A DNA stretch of 64,000 nucleotides from NCBI RefSeq assembly GCF_029784155.1, contig NC_073693.1, positions 26,448,002 through 26,512,001 on the forward strand, given 5' to 3'. The notes below the pieces were generated by a model. It did not search any database and had not been told where the DNA came from. It saw nothing but the letters and a program-made list of their open reading frames with translations. This DNA comes from Uranotaenia lowii (Eukaryota; Arthropoda; Insecta; Diptera; Culicidae). The position numbers and the translations under genes were made by a program. Shown piece after piece: positions 46,780 through 60,450 of the stretch (positions are counted from its first letter, which is position 1; each line of letters starts with the position of its first letter).

Positions 46780-47313
46780 TACAGTTAAATACCGCCAGAG
46801 GCATGCCAATTTTCTGCCATGATTGTTAACACTAAGTTGTTAACACCTCTTGGGATAAATAAATTTCACGTTATTACGGTGAATTCATTCCTTGAACTGA
46901 AAATTATGCTTGAAAAAAATCTTCAGGATCTTGTGTTATTTTGAGATAAAAAATTTGATCAAAAATCGACTTTCTGAAACTTTTCTGAACTCCGAAAAAT
47001 TTAACCAGAATGTTGTTTGTTAATTTGAATCACAGCTTACCTGAAACAAAATTTCGCACGGATGATTATTTGTGAAGCTTTTGAAATATGACTATTCACC
47101 AAGGTAAATCATGAAATGTTGTTTTCACTAGGGTGTTCGGAAAAATATACAAACTTTATGACAGAATCCCGAATAATTTTCATTCACACAGTTTTGAACA
47201 TAAATAATTAAATTTCTAAAAATATTATGTATCATAAGTTAAGCAAAATATGAAAATGCAATAAACCCAAACTTACAAAAACAGCTAATTAAAATTAAAT
47301 GGAGTTAAATTCA
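46780..47313. other. AT-rich spacer, no gene seen
   Basis: AT-rich DNA leading to the reverse-oriented nonamer array. Nothing is recognised. Confidence 0.5.
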
Positions 47314-47555
47314 CAAAATGACAAACAGAGTTTGTGTTCATTTTTGTCATGTTTGTCATTTTTGTCATTTTTGTATTTTTTTCATTTTTGTCATTTTTGT
47401 CATTTTTGTCATTTTTGTCATTTTTGTCATTTTTATCATTTTTGTCATTTTTGCCATTTTTGTCATTTTTTTTCATTTTTGCCATTTTTGTCATTTTTGT
47501 CGTTTTTGTCAATTTTGTCATTTTGGCATTTTTGTCATTTTTTTCACTTTCGTCT
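47314..47555. repeat. Reverse-oriented nonamer array, about 22 units
   Basis: Units of TTTTTGTCA, the reverse complement of the unit at 11.9-16.9 kb, with variants TTTTTGCCA, TTTTTTTCA and TTTTTGTCG. At the left edge a short stretch in the opposite orientation (CAAAATGACAAACA, 47314-47327) pairs with TGTTTGTCATTTTTG at 47350-47364, forming an inverted junction. Its units are more diverged than those of the main array. Confidence 0.95.
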
Positions 47556-50540
47556 TAAATTGATTTTCTTGATTTTTTTTCTCACCTTTTTTTAATAATT
47601 TTTTTCATTGATTTGAATTATCCAGAAAAATTACAAATAATAAAGTTTCACTGATTTTTTTTCTATATCGAATTGACTCAAGTCGCATTTCGTTAATCAG
47701 AAGAAAAACAACTTCATAACAGGTAACATGGTTTGCAATCAGCAAAAGTTTGAAAGATACATATCCAGGGAAAATTTCATTCCTGGGCCTGCGGGAACAA
47801 TTGAAAAAGTGAAACTTTTAACATTTCCAGCAACTCACCGGGAGCTGTTTTATGAGGTCGAACTTAAACAGGGGGAAAAGGGTTGAAAGACGATGGAGAA
47901 AAAAATAGAAGTTATAAGTTATAGGTGTACCTCCAGTAGTTGGTAGCTTTCAGCTCCTGTACGCAAAAGTTGTCTGCTTTCATCTTGTCACAATTCCGAC
48001 TTACAGACACATACACCCTCTTGCTGTTTAAGTATATTCGCTCACAGTGTTTTTCGCAACTGTTGAAGTTATCTCCAATCATGGAATGAAAAATTTCCTT
48101 TTCCAGTTCACAGCGTTCTGATGGTTGCCAGTTTTTGTTGATTTTTCTCGACTCTATCTACACAGGGTCCCAAGTAGAGGCGAAACTTTTCCAATTGTGT
48201 TCAAATTCGGAAATTTAATAATATTCATTGCTGCAGGAGGGAAGCCCTTGATCATTTTGATTTCCGGGTGGCTCACAGGGCTTGCAGGGAAATTTATATT
48301 CTCTCAAAGCTTCTCACACACACATGAGCCCTCCCATTACACTCTAACTATTGGTATTAAATTTCACTTGCAACTACTATATATGTACGATTTGGGCTTT
48401 TATTGGATTGGTCTCTTCGCAATTGCTACCAAGTCGACCTCTCGTGAACTGGGATTCGTATTTCATATCTACAAGATACCTACTTGTCTGCTAGTGGAAT
48501 GCGATTTTCTTTGCTTTCAAATAGGATTTGTAGTTCGTTCGTTTTCCTGCTTCTCGTTCAATTCTGCAGAAGTCCTGAGAGAACGATGAGGGACAGTCCC
48601 TGGTAAGCAGGATGACTTGATGCCGATGTTTTTGCTGGTACCCAGGTTGAGTGATGTCCCTATTTGGGTTCCCAAGTAAGAAACAGAGAAGTGGGGCGGA
48701 TGTCAAGTGATTTACATCTTTGTTTCTACACGTTTCATCTTTCAGAGACCGAGAAGTTTGCCGAATGCTTCCTGCAAAGACTTCCGTTATCATCAACAGC
48801 CTTCAGTCAGTCAGTCAGTTGGCAAACCGTAGAATTTGGGTTCGAATGCAGTCTTTCTGCTGTTCTGTTTCCTAGACCAAGGACCAAAGAATGGTTGCAG
48901 CTCCAAAGCTTTCGAAACATGTGAGTGGCTTCTGAGTTTGGGTAAGATGGTATGGGGGGATGACGGAAAGTGTCTGCCCCGAAATGCTTGATTCAGTCAA
49001 GTGTATGCCCCCATAGATGGGCTTGCACAAAAGGGATTCGATTTGAATAGTGTTGGGCTACAAATATTTTTTCCAAAATTTTTGAAGTATTTTTATTTAT
49101 AATCTTATGATACTGTCTTGGTTCATTTCGTACCAGAGAATTATCAAGTTTTAAAGTTGATAGAAAATTTTAGAGAAACATGAGGGTCAAAGAAAAGAAG
49201 AACATAAACCGTTATTATCATGATTTTTTTTCTAAAAAGAAACAACGGTTCACTCATGTTTCTCTTAAATTTTACATCACCTTTAAAATGTGTTTTCATA
49301 AACAACAACTAAATTCTTGATTTTGTAATAAAGTAACAAAGTGCATAGAAATTTTTACAAAACCAATCCAAGTTCTTCCTCCTAAAGTCATAAAAAAACA
49401 AACAAGTTTTTTGAAAAAAAATTTCATTCAATTTTGCTCGAACTTAACCCTTAACTGATTAAAAAAATTCTTTCTTCATTGAAATAGAAATTGACTGATA
49501 ATTTTTTTTTCTTAACTGAATGATATGAGTAAATTGTGTTTATTTTGTACTTTTCAACAGTTTCTCATTAGAAAACATGACACTTTAAAAAAAATTGTTT
49601 GATTTCATTTTATTTTCAAGTAAGAAAACTTGTTCAAATTAATATTTATTAAGAATACTAGAAGACAGTCCTTATCTAAAAATTTGTGTTAAAAAGAGTT
49701 TTTTGAGATAATATTCTAAAAAACCAAAACTATTTTCGACACCGACGAATATCGGTTTACTTCCCTAATTTAAAAATATGAACATTCGAAAATTTTTAAA
49801 TTAAAAATTTAAATTTCGTCAGAAGTTCCAAAAACGACAAAAAATTAATATTTTTTTCACGGTATTAAAAATATCTGGGAGTCTTCAACAAGCTTATCCC
49901 CAAGTAAAGACCTTGATTTTCTATACCTTAGTAACTAACACACAAATGCACACAGACTTCTAATGAATTTAAACATTCTTTTAAGTATAAAACATTAATT
50001 TAAAAAAAAACTCGAGCTGATGGAAAACCAAAACTATCTGCATACATGAGTTAAGCGTTCGAAGATTAGGCAACATCAGCTATTTTGTTGATTGTACCTC
50101 GGAAAAAGGCGATGTTTGATAAGTTAGATAAGTTAGTTGAATATTAAATCAGTTACACATCAGTTACAGATAATAAATATTAGACAGGCGAGTGACTATT
50201 ATAGAAATCACCCTCAATTGTTCTGACACTCTTAATAAATTTCGAATTATATTAACTTGAAAAACAGAGTTAAATGAGTGAAAAAAAGATCGAACCCTAA
50301 TTTTTTTCCATTTTTATTTTTGAAATAATGCAAGGAATAAAAAATATTGCTGTTTTTGTACTTATTATTGATGTAAAAAAACAATCCATTTCAAGACTTA
50401 TCCAAAATATTTTTTCTCATGAAACCTGCAAATGAATGCATAATAATAAATGAATTTTAGAAACAGAGTTAAAATATATTTTCAAAAAATCGTAGAAATG
50501 GAAAAAATATACACAATGGGTCATCCTTTTTTAATCGTTC
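47556..50540. other. Unique island, then AT-rich spacer
   Basis: 47700-49050 is GC-richer unique DNA with an unassigned 154-codon open frame (48125-48589), a CAGT tetranucleotide run near 48806-48820 and short CA repeats. I recognise no domain. 49050-50540 is AT-rich; at 49165-49275 there is a short imperfect inverted repeat around AGAGAAACATGAG. Confidence 0.4.
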
Positions 50541-51060
50541 GTTTATTTTGCATTTTTTCAGCAGCTTTGTTTTCAGAAGAACAAAAAAAACTCTGAACGC
50601 ATTCCAGATTGCCCGGTTTTTCAATGAAAATTTTGAGACCAGTTTGGTCCAATCCGGATGCCTGGGTATTGCAGTAAACTGCCTGGTTTTTGTCCGATTT
50701 TATTCATATTATTTTCAAAATCAAACAAAAATCTTAAATCCAGTTAAAACTTTCACGTCAAAAACGTTTTTGTTCAAATTTGTTTCATCACAATAGAGTT
50801 AAAACTCAGATGCCTGAAACTCAAATTGAACATTGCTAATGTGCTTCGATAAAAAATTGTAATTTTAAATATTTTATTTCGCTTTCCCTCTAAATATGTT
50901 GGATGGTTTTCTGGACTTTATTAAGACTTGCTCGGCAATAGCCTGGTTTTTGAAAAAGATAATTTTAAATCAACTGTCTTGTTTTTGCCATGATATGGAA
51001 TTTTTTTCGAAATTTCCCGGCCCGGCTATGTGCAAAAATTATTCTGGAATGCTTAAGTAT
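50541..51060. other. Possible diverged relic of the GGTTGCC-type element
   Basis: Contains several short motifs also seen in the element at 25709-26157, partly inverted (GATTGCCCGG, AATCCGGATGCC, CTGCCTGGTTTTTGTCCG). No clear ends are visible. It is probably an old copy, but chance similarity cannot be excluded. Confidence 0.3.
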
Positions 51061-52290
51061 GACGAATCTGAAAATGGTTTAGAGTAATAGTAAGCATCCT
51101 TTTAAACCAACGGGTCAGTTAAAATTTTAAATCTATTTGGATGACCGCACTGAAAATAACACTTATTAACATTTCGCAGAACTTTAATCATCATTTAATT
51201 GTAAAATTATAGGAATATATGAATAAAATCAAAAGAACTACTAATAAAGGCTTTTTGATGAAAAACTGAAAGAATTCATGAGTTGTTTAATTGAAATTTT
51301 GAAAGTTTCGAACGTTTTTCAATGCAAATTGGATAATATTTCCCGAAATTTATTAGTTTTTACATTTCCTCAGTCCGGAAATTATAGTGTTAAATTTATG
51401 AAAAATTTAGTTAACCCAAATAATTTGAACTATTTTGCTAAGCTTCGATTTTCCTTGCATAGACATCGTTTGCCTAATTTTATCAAGGCGAATCATAAAA
51501 ACGATTGAAACATTTGTCTTTCCCCTTTGAAAGTCTTTTGGATCTTTACCAATGTAATAACTACAAATTAGGAAGACATTTTTTAAAGTCACGGTGTTTT
51601 CAGCTTTTAACATTGTTTCATTATTGATTTTTTTTAATAAATGTCCTATTTCTGAGCGTATTTTCGAGAAGTTTTTCCTCTATTTAGATAAGCCAACGAA
51701 GCTTTGATTTGTTTGCTACAGATGGTTGTTAAAATGTTATTTTTTAAGTTGAGCTTATGATCATTGAGAATCCAGACAACCGAAATCTGTACTTTCAAAG
51801 ATTTTTAAACAATTTTTTGCAAAGAATCTGTGATACAGTTTACGTTCTCTATTCTTGAAAGTATTTACCTACAGATTCCAAAATATTTCTCTCTTTTAAT
51901 AGAATTTGTGATGCTGAAAAAATAAAATCTCAAAACATTTGAAATATGATTTGTTATTTCCCATGTAGAAAGATTCAATTTGTTTCAACGTTGTTTAGTT
52001 TCACTATTCGATGTAATTTTAGGAAAAAGTATCACATAAAACCGTCACAAATTTTTTGAATTTAGCAAAAGTATAACAAATTTTGTTTTTCTCTGTAATC
52101 CCTGAGAAAGAAGGAAAAAAAAGTGTTTCTCAGGACCTCGGAGTTATTTTTCAGCGGTTTTTACACTGATTCATGTCAATCAGAAATCTGAATTTTCTCA
52201 CAAAAGGAATGTTAAAAAGTTTTTCTCAATAGTTTTTTTTTCTTAAATTTACAGGATTTCTAAGAAGTTTCAAGATTTCCACATAAAATA
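51061..52290. other. AT-rich spacer, no gene seen
   Basis: AT-rich DNA preceding the first 10-bp minisatellite block. No gene or structured element is recognised. Confidence 0.5.
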
Positions 52291-54453
52291 ACAAAATTTT
52301 ACAGAATTAATCAGAATTTTACTGAAAATGACGAAATTTAACAGAATTTTACAGAATTTTACAGAATTTTACAGAATTTTACAGAATTTTACAGAATTTT
52401 TCAGAATCCTACAGAATTTTAAAGAATTTAACAAAATTTCACAGAATTTTACAGAAATTTACAGAATTTTACAAAATTTCACAGAATTTTACAGAATTTT
52501 ACAGGATTTTACAGAATTTTACAGAATTTTACAGCATTTCACAATTTTAACAGAATTTTACAGAATTTTAGAGAGTTTTACAGAGTTTTCATAATTTTAC
52601 AGATTTTTTTAAATTACAGAAATCTACAGAATTTTACAGAAGTTTATAGAATTTTACAGAATTTTACAAAATTTGACAGACTATACCGAATATTTTAGAA
52701 TTACAAAATATTTCAGAATGATACAGAAATCCACAAAATTTAACAAAATACATAATTTTAAATTTTTTTAAAGATTCTTAACGAAATTTACAGAAATTCA
52801 TAGAACCTTACAGACTTTAAAAGTATTAAACAGAGCTTTTAAGAATTTTACAAAATTTTACAGAAATTAACAGAATCTTACAGAATTTTACAGAATATAT
52901 CAGAATTTTACAGAATTTTTCAAAATAAACAGAACTTTACAGAAATTTACAGAATTTTAAAGAATTTTCGGAATTTTTCAGAATTTAACAGGATTTTACA
53001 GATTGTTTTTTCAGAATTTGACATAAAATTATAGGATTTTCAGGATTTAACAGAATGTTAAAAAATTTCAGAAAATTTCACAGAATTTTACAGTTTTTTA
53101 TAATTTTACAGAATTTTACAGAATTTTACAGAATTCAAAAAAACTTTAAAAATTTTTACTGAATTACTGAATTCAACTGAATTTCACAGAATTTTTTTAC
53201 AGAATTTCACGGAATATTATAAAATCTAACAGATTTTAACAAAATTTCACAGAATTTTACAGAATTTTACAGAATTTTTCAGAATTTTAAAGAATTTTTC
53301 AGAATTTTGAAGAGTTTTAAAGAAATTTACAGAATTTTTGAAGTAACAAAATTCATCGATATCCACAAACTTTTACAGAAATTTATAGGAATTTACAGAA
53401 TCATTCAAAATTTTACAGACTTTATCGAATATTAAAGAATAATAAAAATTTAAAGAATTTTTCAGAATCTTAACGAATTTCACAGAAATTCTTATAACTT
53501 AATAGACTTAAAGTGTTTTTACCAGAGTATTTAAGAATTTTACAGAATTTTACAGATTTCTAGAGTTTTTCAAAGATTTTACAGAAATTACAGAATTTTA
53601 CAGAACTGTATAATATTTTTAAAAAATATAGGATTTTAAAGAATTTTACATAGAATAACAGAATTTTTCAGAATTTTTCAGAATTTTACAGTATTCTACA
53701 AAACTCATGACAACTTAACAGAATTTACATTACTTAATAGAACTTTTTATAAATTCAACTGAATTTTACAGAATTTTACTAAATTTTACATAATTTAATG
53801 GAATTATACAGTGTTTTACAGAATTTTACAGAACTATACAGAATTTCACTGAATTTAACAAAATTTTTCAGAATTTTACAGTATTGTTCAGCATTTTGCA
53901 CTATTTAAAATAAATTTCACAGAATTTATTAGGATTGTTCAAAAATTTTTACAAATTTACAAAATTTAACAGAACTTAACAGAATTTCACAAAATTTTCC
54001 GAGTTTTACAGTATTTTAAAGAATTTCACAGACTTTAACAGAATTTTACAGAACTTTTTCAAAAAATTGAAATTGACAGGATTTTACAGAAATTTTACTC
54101 AATTCATAAAAACTCACTGAATTTTACAGGTTTTTACAGAGTTTTCTAGAATTTTTTCAAATTCTACAGTATTTGAAAATTTAACAATTTATATATTTTT
54201 TACAGAATTTTTCTGAATGATATTGAATTTTGCAAAAAAATTTAGAATTTATCAGGATTAAAATAATTTTTTTAGATTTTTACAGAGTTTTGAATTATTG
54301 CAAAGAATTCAACAGAATTTAACTTTATTTTACAGAACTTAATAGAATTTTTAAAAAATTTACAGAATTCCACTGAATTTTAAAATTCATCAGGATAGTG
54401 CAGAAGTTCACAGAATTGGAAACAGTTTTACAGAATTCATAAGAATTTCACAG
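52291..54453. repeat. 10-bp minisatellite block 1, unit TTTTACAGAA
   Basis: About 2.2 kb of degenerate tandem units of TTTTACAGAA with many substitutions and indels. The best-preserved run is near 52336-52400; decay increases to the right. Because three units make 30 bases, short repetitive open frames occur with a ten-residue period; these are not genes. Confidence 0.92.
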
Positions 54454-57330
54454 CTCGGGAGAGATTGGGATATCATGGGAACCTTTTTTTCTTTGTTCCA
54501 TAACAACTTTGTAGTAAAATTTAAAATAGTAATAAATAAATTAAACAAAAATAAAAAAATGGTATGATTTTCATTAGGCAAGTTTTTTAAGTTATTTTCC
54601 TTAAGTTTTGACTGATAATAAAAGCAATATTTTTTTCAATTATTAAAAATTGTGGGGTATCGTTGTCCACCTTATCCAAATTGACCAAATAACATGCAAA
54701 GTTTATAAGTTGACCAAAAACTTGTCATCCCTAAATTCATTTAGTTATTTTAAAGCAATTTCAGAAAAGGAAATAGAAAAGGGAGTAGTGTATGATCGAA
54801 TAGTTTCTAAAACCTGGCTCGCGAACGTTTCAGCAAATTTTCTAATAGATATAGGATGAACAAAATATTTTTCAGAACTCTTCATTTGGTATAAGAAAAC
54901 TTAACAGATAAGAAAAACGTACTTTAATATCTGAATGTGTTAAAAAAAACATAAAAATATAGGTAACTCAAGATACCCTACAAGCTATTTATTTGATGGA
55001 AAATTCAATCACATCATATTTCTGCATAGTAGACGAATAAAGCCTGCTGTTTCCTCTTGGGAAATTTTGTTGATCAAATTATGAAAACCCAAGAAATGTC
55101 CTGTGTCTAACTTCAGCTAATTCGGACTTGATTTAGGGGTGCCTCAATGAGCACAAAGTTTCAGTTCTTTCGGTCAAAAATCTATTTAAAACCAACAAAA
55201 ACCGAAAATTGAAATTTCAATTTGGATGCCTATTAAATTTCGAAATATTTTGTCTTAAATTGACTTCCTGAGACAAAGGGCCGTTTTTTAATAAATCATA
55301 AAATTTTGCAAGTGAAAATTACTTTAACCTTTAAATCTTAAATTTTTATTTCAAAAGAAATTCAATTTGAAAGGAGAAGACATTTCTTCTGAAACACATC
55401 ACACAAAGTATGATTTGGAAGATTTCCAGTAATTTATATCTTTGAAGGAAATATCTTTATCAGATTAATTAAGTAAAATGCTGTATTATTGCATTTTTAT
55501 AATTTTTTTTTTTGCCTTATTTTCCAAAATTTTCTTGTGCTTCTGATAGATTTTGCAAACTTAAAACTTACCATTCAGGTATGCTACATTTAAGCATGGT
55601 TTAAAAGCATAACGTTGGTTTTTCTTAGGAGTCTATTTTTTTCATTTTGAAAGTTTGAAAAAGTTCCCAGAAAGGTGTGCAGCCCTATTAGGACTTTTTT
55701 TTTTGAAAATATAGCTTTAGCTCAATCATTGAATCAGATGTATGTTCTAAAATTTATCTTAAACATTCCTCAACAGAAACATCGCTGCATTCGGGATCAG
55801 GCTAACCAATTTCATTAACCCCTCTTGAAGAATCCCCACATGGCAAATCGTCAATTTCAGCTTGATGGACTCTCCCAGGTTGAATGATGCAAAAAAAGAC
55901 GAAGACGACTGCGACAACTGACACTCCGTCCTCGTCAGATTTAAGACCTCAAAATGTGCAGTAGGGAGGCAGCAGAAAATGTGTTGCTCGGAATTGCATG
56001 CAGCACAGAATGTTCTCCCCATTGAACCCCAAGAATGGGTGAATACAGCTGATAAATGAATGGAGCAGCTTGTCCGGACCTGAAACCTTCTATGAATGAG
56101 CTTCAAAGAAGAAGATTGGGAACAGCTCCTTCCGGAAGAATCATTCGATTGCTGAGGTCGGCTCAGGCAAACGTTTTCTATCTTACCCAGAAAGATGCTG
56201 CAGCAGGAAGAAATTTGCATTTGTCTTCTCTTATATTGCTTCTGGTTGAGTTTGGGTGTGTTTGTGTGTGTTTGTGCTTTTCGTATGTGAACAGGAAGCA
56301 TTTCGAAAGGACAAATAAATGTGTGCTTATCGCTGTAAACGATTTCAATATGGTTTCCTCATTCGATAGCTGTTCCTTCCTTCCTCTTTGGAAAAAGGTG
56401 ATTGAGACCGACGACGACTAGTCAATTTTTACAATCTGAAAGCATCGACTAAGAGATGTCGGGGAAAGGACGACGAGCAGTTAAAACGGATTTACACCAT
56501 TATGTGAAGATTTTTTTTTTTGTAAATTTGTCTGAACTTGAGAGCCCCATGATAGAAACCAGATGTTTCTTCATTAATCTGTTTTTATCTCTAAAAACTA
56601 CAATATGGCATTTTTGAAACAAAAATGTGGTCGATATTACGCAAATTTTCATACCTTATGTTGTATTTAAAAAATCAAGAATTCTGGAAACGATTTGAGC
56701 ATATTTTTTCGTCAAACATCTCCCACCACAGACCGTCAATCAATCTCGAAGAGAGAACATGTGGCTTACGATTGCCATACACGAGAAAAACACCCACTGA
56801 ACAAAAGGATTTACTTTATTGAGTTTCTCTTTCCACAGCTCAATGATGCTGGCGGGGGACCTGCTGCCGAAAATACTTAAGGGGGTTTTTTCTATCCAGG
56901 GAGAAAAAAAAACCCTAAACATTTCCAAGAAACATATGAAAGAGCCAGGAACTTGCTTCTTGGTCGATGGGTATTTTGGTCGGTCTTTCAGTCGCTTGGT
57001 TGGTGGCAACCCAACCGACATACAAATCTGACAAAGAGCATTAGAAATCGGAAATGTATTCCCCTATTCCAGCTTCCCAGCATCCAGCAGATTCTATTTG
57101 GGCTAGGAGCAATTGAAAGTGAACACCCATGTCGAGCTGGAGGACGTGAGCTTTCAGTCTTTCTGTCCTCCGATCTTTTCCGAGAACACCTGGTTAAGGC
57201 AACAAGTGAGTGTGTCAAGTCAATTTTTGATAAGCTAAAATGGATTCCACCTTTTGGTTGATTCTCGGATTGAATCAATTACTGGTTGGAAGGGCAAAAC
57301 AAATCAATCATACTGGAGTTGGATTTTAAA
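54454..57330. other. Spacer between minisatellite blocks, with a GC-richer island
   Basis: 54460-55740 is AT-rich with no gene seen. 55750-57300 is mixed-composition unique DNA with overlapping open frames of 180 codons (minus, 55759-56301) and 121 codons (plus, 56056-56421), neither recognisable. It may contain host regulatory or transcribed sequence. Confidence 0.4.
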
Positions 57331-60300
57331 AGAATTAAACAGAACTCAACATAATTTAACAGAATTTTACACAATTTTACAGAATTTTTCAGAATTTTAC
57401 AGAATTGTATAGAATTTAACAGAATTTTACTGAATTTAAACAAAATTTTACAGAATTCACGGAATTTAACAGAATTTTACAAAATGTTACAGAATTTCAC
57501 AGAATTAAACAAAATTTTACAGAATTTTACAGAATGTTTCAGAATTTTACAAAATTTCTCATAATTTTACAGATTTTTACAGAATTTAACAGAACTTTTC
57601 AGAATTTCATGAAATTAAAGAATTGTACAGAATTTTACCGAATTCAAATGAATTGTTTAGAATTTCACAAAATGTTACAGAATTTTACAGAATTTAACAG
57701 AATTTTACAGAATTTTACAGAATTTTACAGAATTTTACAGAATTGTTCAGAATTTTTCAGGATTTTACAGATTTTAACAGGATTTTACAGATTTTTTCAG
57801 AACTTTAAAGAATTTTACAGAATTTTAAATAATTTTACAAAATCTTACAGAATTTTACAGAATTTAACAGAATTTTACAGAATTTTTCAGAATTTTACAG
57901 AATTTTACAGAATTTTACAGATTGTTACAGAGTTTTACAGAGTTTTACATAATTTAACAATATTTTACAGAAATTTACAGAACTTTACAGAACCATACAG
58001 AATTTTACAGAATTTAACAGAATATTACAGAATTTTACAGAAGTATACATAATTGAACAGAATTTTAAAGAAGTTTACAGAATTTTACAGAATTTTACAG
58101 AATTTTTCAGAATTTTACAGAATTTTAAAGAATTTTACAGAATTTTACAGAATTTTACAGAATTTTACAGAATTTTACAGAATTTTACAGAATTTTACAG
58201 AATTTTACAGAATTTTACAGAATTTTACAGAATTTTACAGAGTTTTACAAAATTTTTAAGTATTTTACAGAATTTTAAAGAACTTTACAGAGCTTTTACA
58301 GAATTTTACAAAATACAATCAAATTTAACCGAATTATACAGATAATAGTAAAAATAAAATTTAATAAAGACCTATTAACCTTGAAAGGTAATTCGGGTCT
58401 TAAAAAAATATACAGGATTTCTATAAATTTTGTCAATTCAATACAATTGTACAAAATTGTACGGAATTTTAACAGAATTTTACAGAGTTACACAGCACTT
58501 TTCAGAATTCAAGAGGATTTTTAAAATTGACAGTAAATTGCTAAAGTCAACAGAATTTACAGAATTTCTAGGCTTTATTAGTCCTTAAAAAATCTTACAG
58601 AACTATACTTAAATTAACAGGTTTCAAAATTGCACAGAATTTAAAAAAAAACAGTGAAAAATTTTACAAAACTCTTAAGATTTTTTCTGATTTTTTTATT
58701 TTTTAGAATATTTAGAATTTTACATAATTTTACAGAATTTTGCGTAATTTTACAGAATTTTTCAGAATTTTAATGAGATTAACAGAATTTTATAGAGTTT
58801 TACAGAATTTCATAAAATTTTACAGAATTTTACAGAATTTAACAGAATTTTACAGGAATTTAAAATTTTTTATCAAAATTTAAAAGAATTTCACAGGATT
58901 TTCCAAATCTGTAGAGAATTTTTAAGAATTTACGAAATTTAAAAGAGTTTAGCCAAATTGATAGAATTTCAAAAAAGTAATAATTTTAAATGGATTATCA
59001 GAGCTTCACATAATTTCAAAAAATTCTGTGAATTTTAAAAAATTTCATAATGAAACGAAATTTTACAGAATTTTTCAGAACATTAAGGAAATTTAATGAA
59101 TTTTACTGAATTTTACAGAATGTAACATTGTTTTACAGAAAAATAAATTATTCATAGGATTTGACGGGATTTTACAGAATTTCACAGAAATTTCCAGAAA
59201 ATCACAGATTTTAACAGACCTTCAAAGAATTTTAATTAATTTTACAGAATTTTTCAGAATTTTACAGAATTTAACAGAATTTAACAGAATTTAACAGAAT
59301 TTAACAGAATTTAACAGAATTTAACAGAATTTTACAGAATTTTTCAGAATTTTTCAGGATTTTACAGATTTTAACAGGATTTTACAGAATTTTTCAGAAC
59401 TTTAAAGAATTTTACAGAACTTTAAAGAATTTTACAAAATCTTACAGAATTTTACATAATTTTACAGAATTTTACAGAATTTAACAGAATTTTACAGAAT
59501 TTTACAGAATTTTACAGAATTTTTCAGAATTTTACAGAATTTAACAGAATTTAACAGAATTTTACAGAATTTTACAGAATTTTACAGAATTTTTCAGAAT
59601 TTTTCAGGATTTTACAGATTTTAACAGGATTTTACAGAATTTTTCAGAACTTTAAAGAATTTTACAGAATTTTAAAGAATTTTACAAAATCTTACAGAAT
59701 TTTACAGAATTTAATAGACTTTTACAGAATTTTACAGAATTTGATAAAATTTTACAGAATTTTTCAGAGTTTTACAGAATTTTCCAGAATTTTACAGAGT
59801 TTAACACAATTTTACAAAATTTTACAGAATTTTACAGAATTTTAAAGAATTTTACAGATTTTCATAGAATATTACAGAATTTTACCGAATTTACAGAATT
59901 TTATAGAATTTTACAGTACTTGATAGAATTTTAGAGAATTTTACAGAAATTTTCAGAATTTCACAGAATTTTACAAAATTTTACAGAATTTCACAGGATT
60001 TTACCAATATTTACAGAATTTTACCAACTTATCAGTATTTTTCAGATTTAACTGAATTTTTGATTTTTTTTTCCAGTATACAAGAATTTTTTAGAGTTTT
60101 TAGAATTTTACAGAAATTAACAAAATTTCATAGAATTTTAAAGAACTTAACAGAATTTTACAGGAATTAAATTTTAACAGAATTTTACAGAATGTTACAG
60201 TTTCTTACAGAATTTTACAGAACTTTACAGAATTTTATAGAATTGTACAGAATTTTACAGAATTCTTCAGAATTTTTCAGAAGATTATAGAATTTCACAA

Positions 60301-60450
60301 AATTTTACAGAATTTTACAGAAATTTTCAAAATTTTACAGAAATTTTCAGAATTTTACAGAAATTAACGGTTTTCTGCAGAAATTACTGAATTTCAGAAA
60401 ATTTTACAGAATTTCGCAGAATCTATAGAAATTCACAAAAATTTACAGAA
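57331..60450. repeat. 10-bp minisatellite block 2, with higher-order repeat
   Basis: About 3.1 kb of TTTTACAGAA units. There are near-perfect runs at about 57700-57750 and 58137-58245, and a degenerate gap near 58330-58440. A longer segment containing AGGATTTTACAG, AGAACTTTAAAG and AAATCTTACAG recurs with identical internal spacing at about 57761, 59358 and 59608, which is a 250-bp higher-order repeat plus a third copy 1597 bp away. The array thus evolved by duplication of multi-unit segments as well as single units. Confidence 0.93.

Noticed and set aside
48125..48589. 154-codon plus-strand open frame in a unique island
   Set aside because: No recognisable domain, no supporting splice or promoter signals, and short frames in GC-richer patches are expected. 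Left as unassigned within the spacer entry.
49165..49275. Inverted repeat around AGAGAAACATGAG as a MITE
   Set aside because: Only about 13 bp match, the arms are imperfect, and there is no target duplication.
52328..52594. 88-codon plus-strand frame in minisatellite block 1
   Set aside because: Same cause as in block 2: tandem-repeat translation without independent support.
55759..56421. Overlapping 180-codon (minus) and 121-codon (plus) open frames
   Set aside because: They overlap on opposite strands, and neither shows a recognisable motif or plausible codon pattern. At most one could be real and I cannot choose.
57534..58259. Plus-strand open frames of 172 and 68 codons with a ten-residue period
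   Set aside because: They are translations of the TTTTACAGAA minisatellite; three units give one ten-residue period. There is no sequence outside the repeat to suggest a gene.
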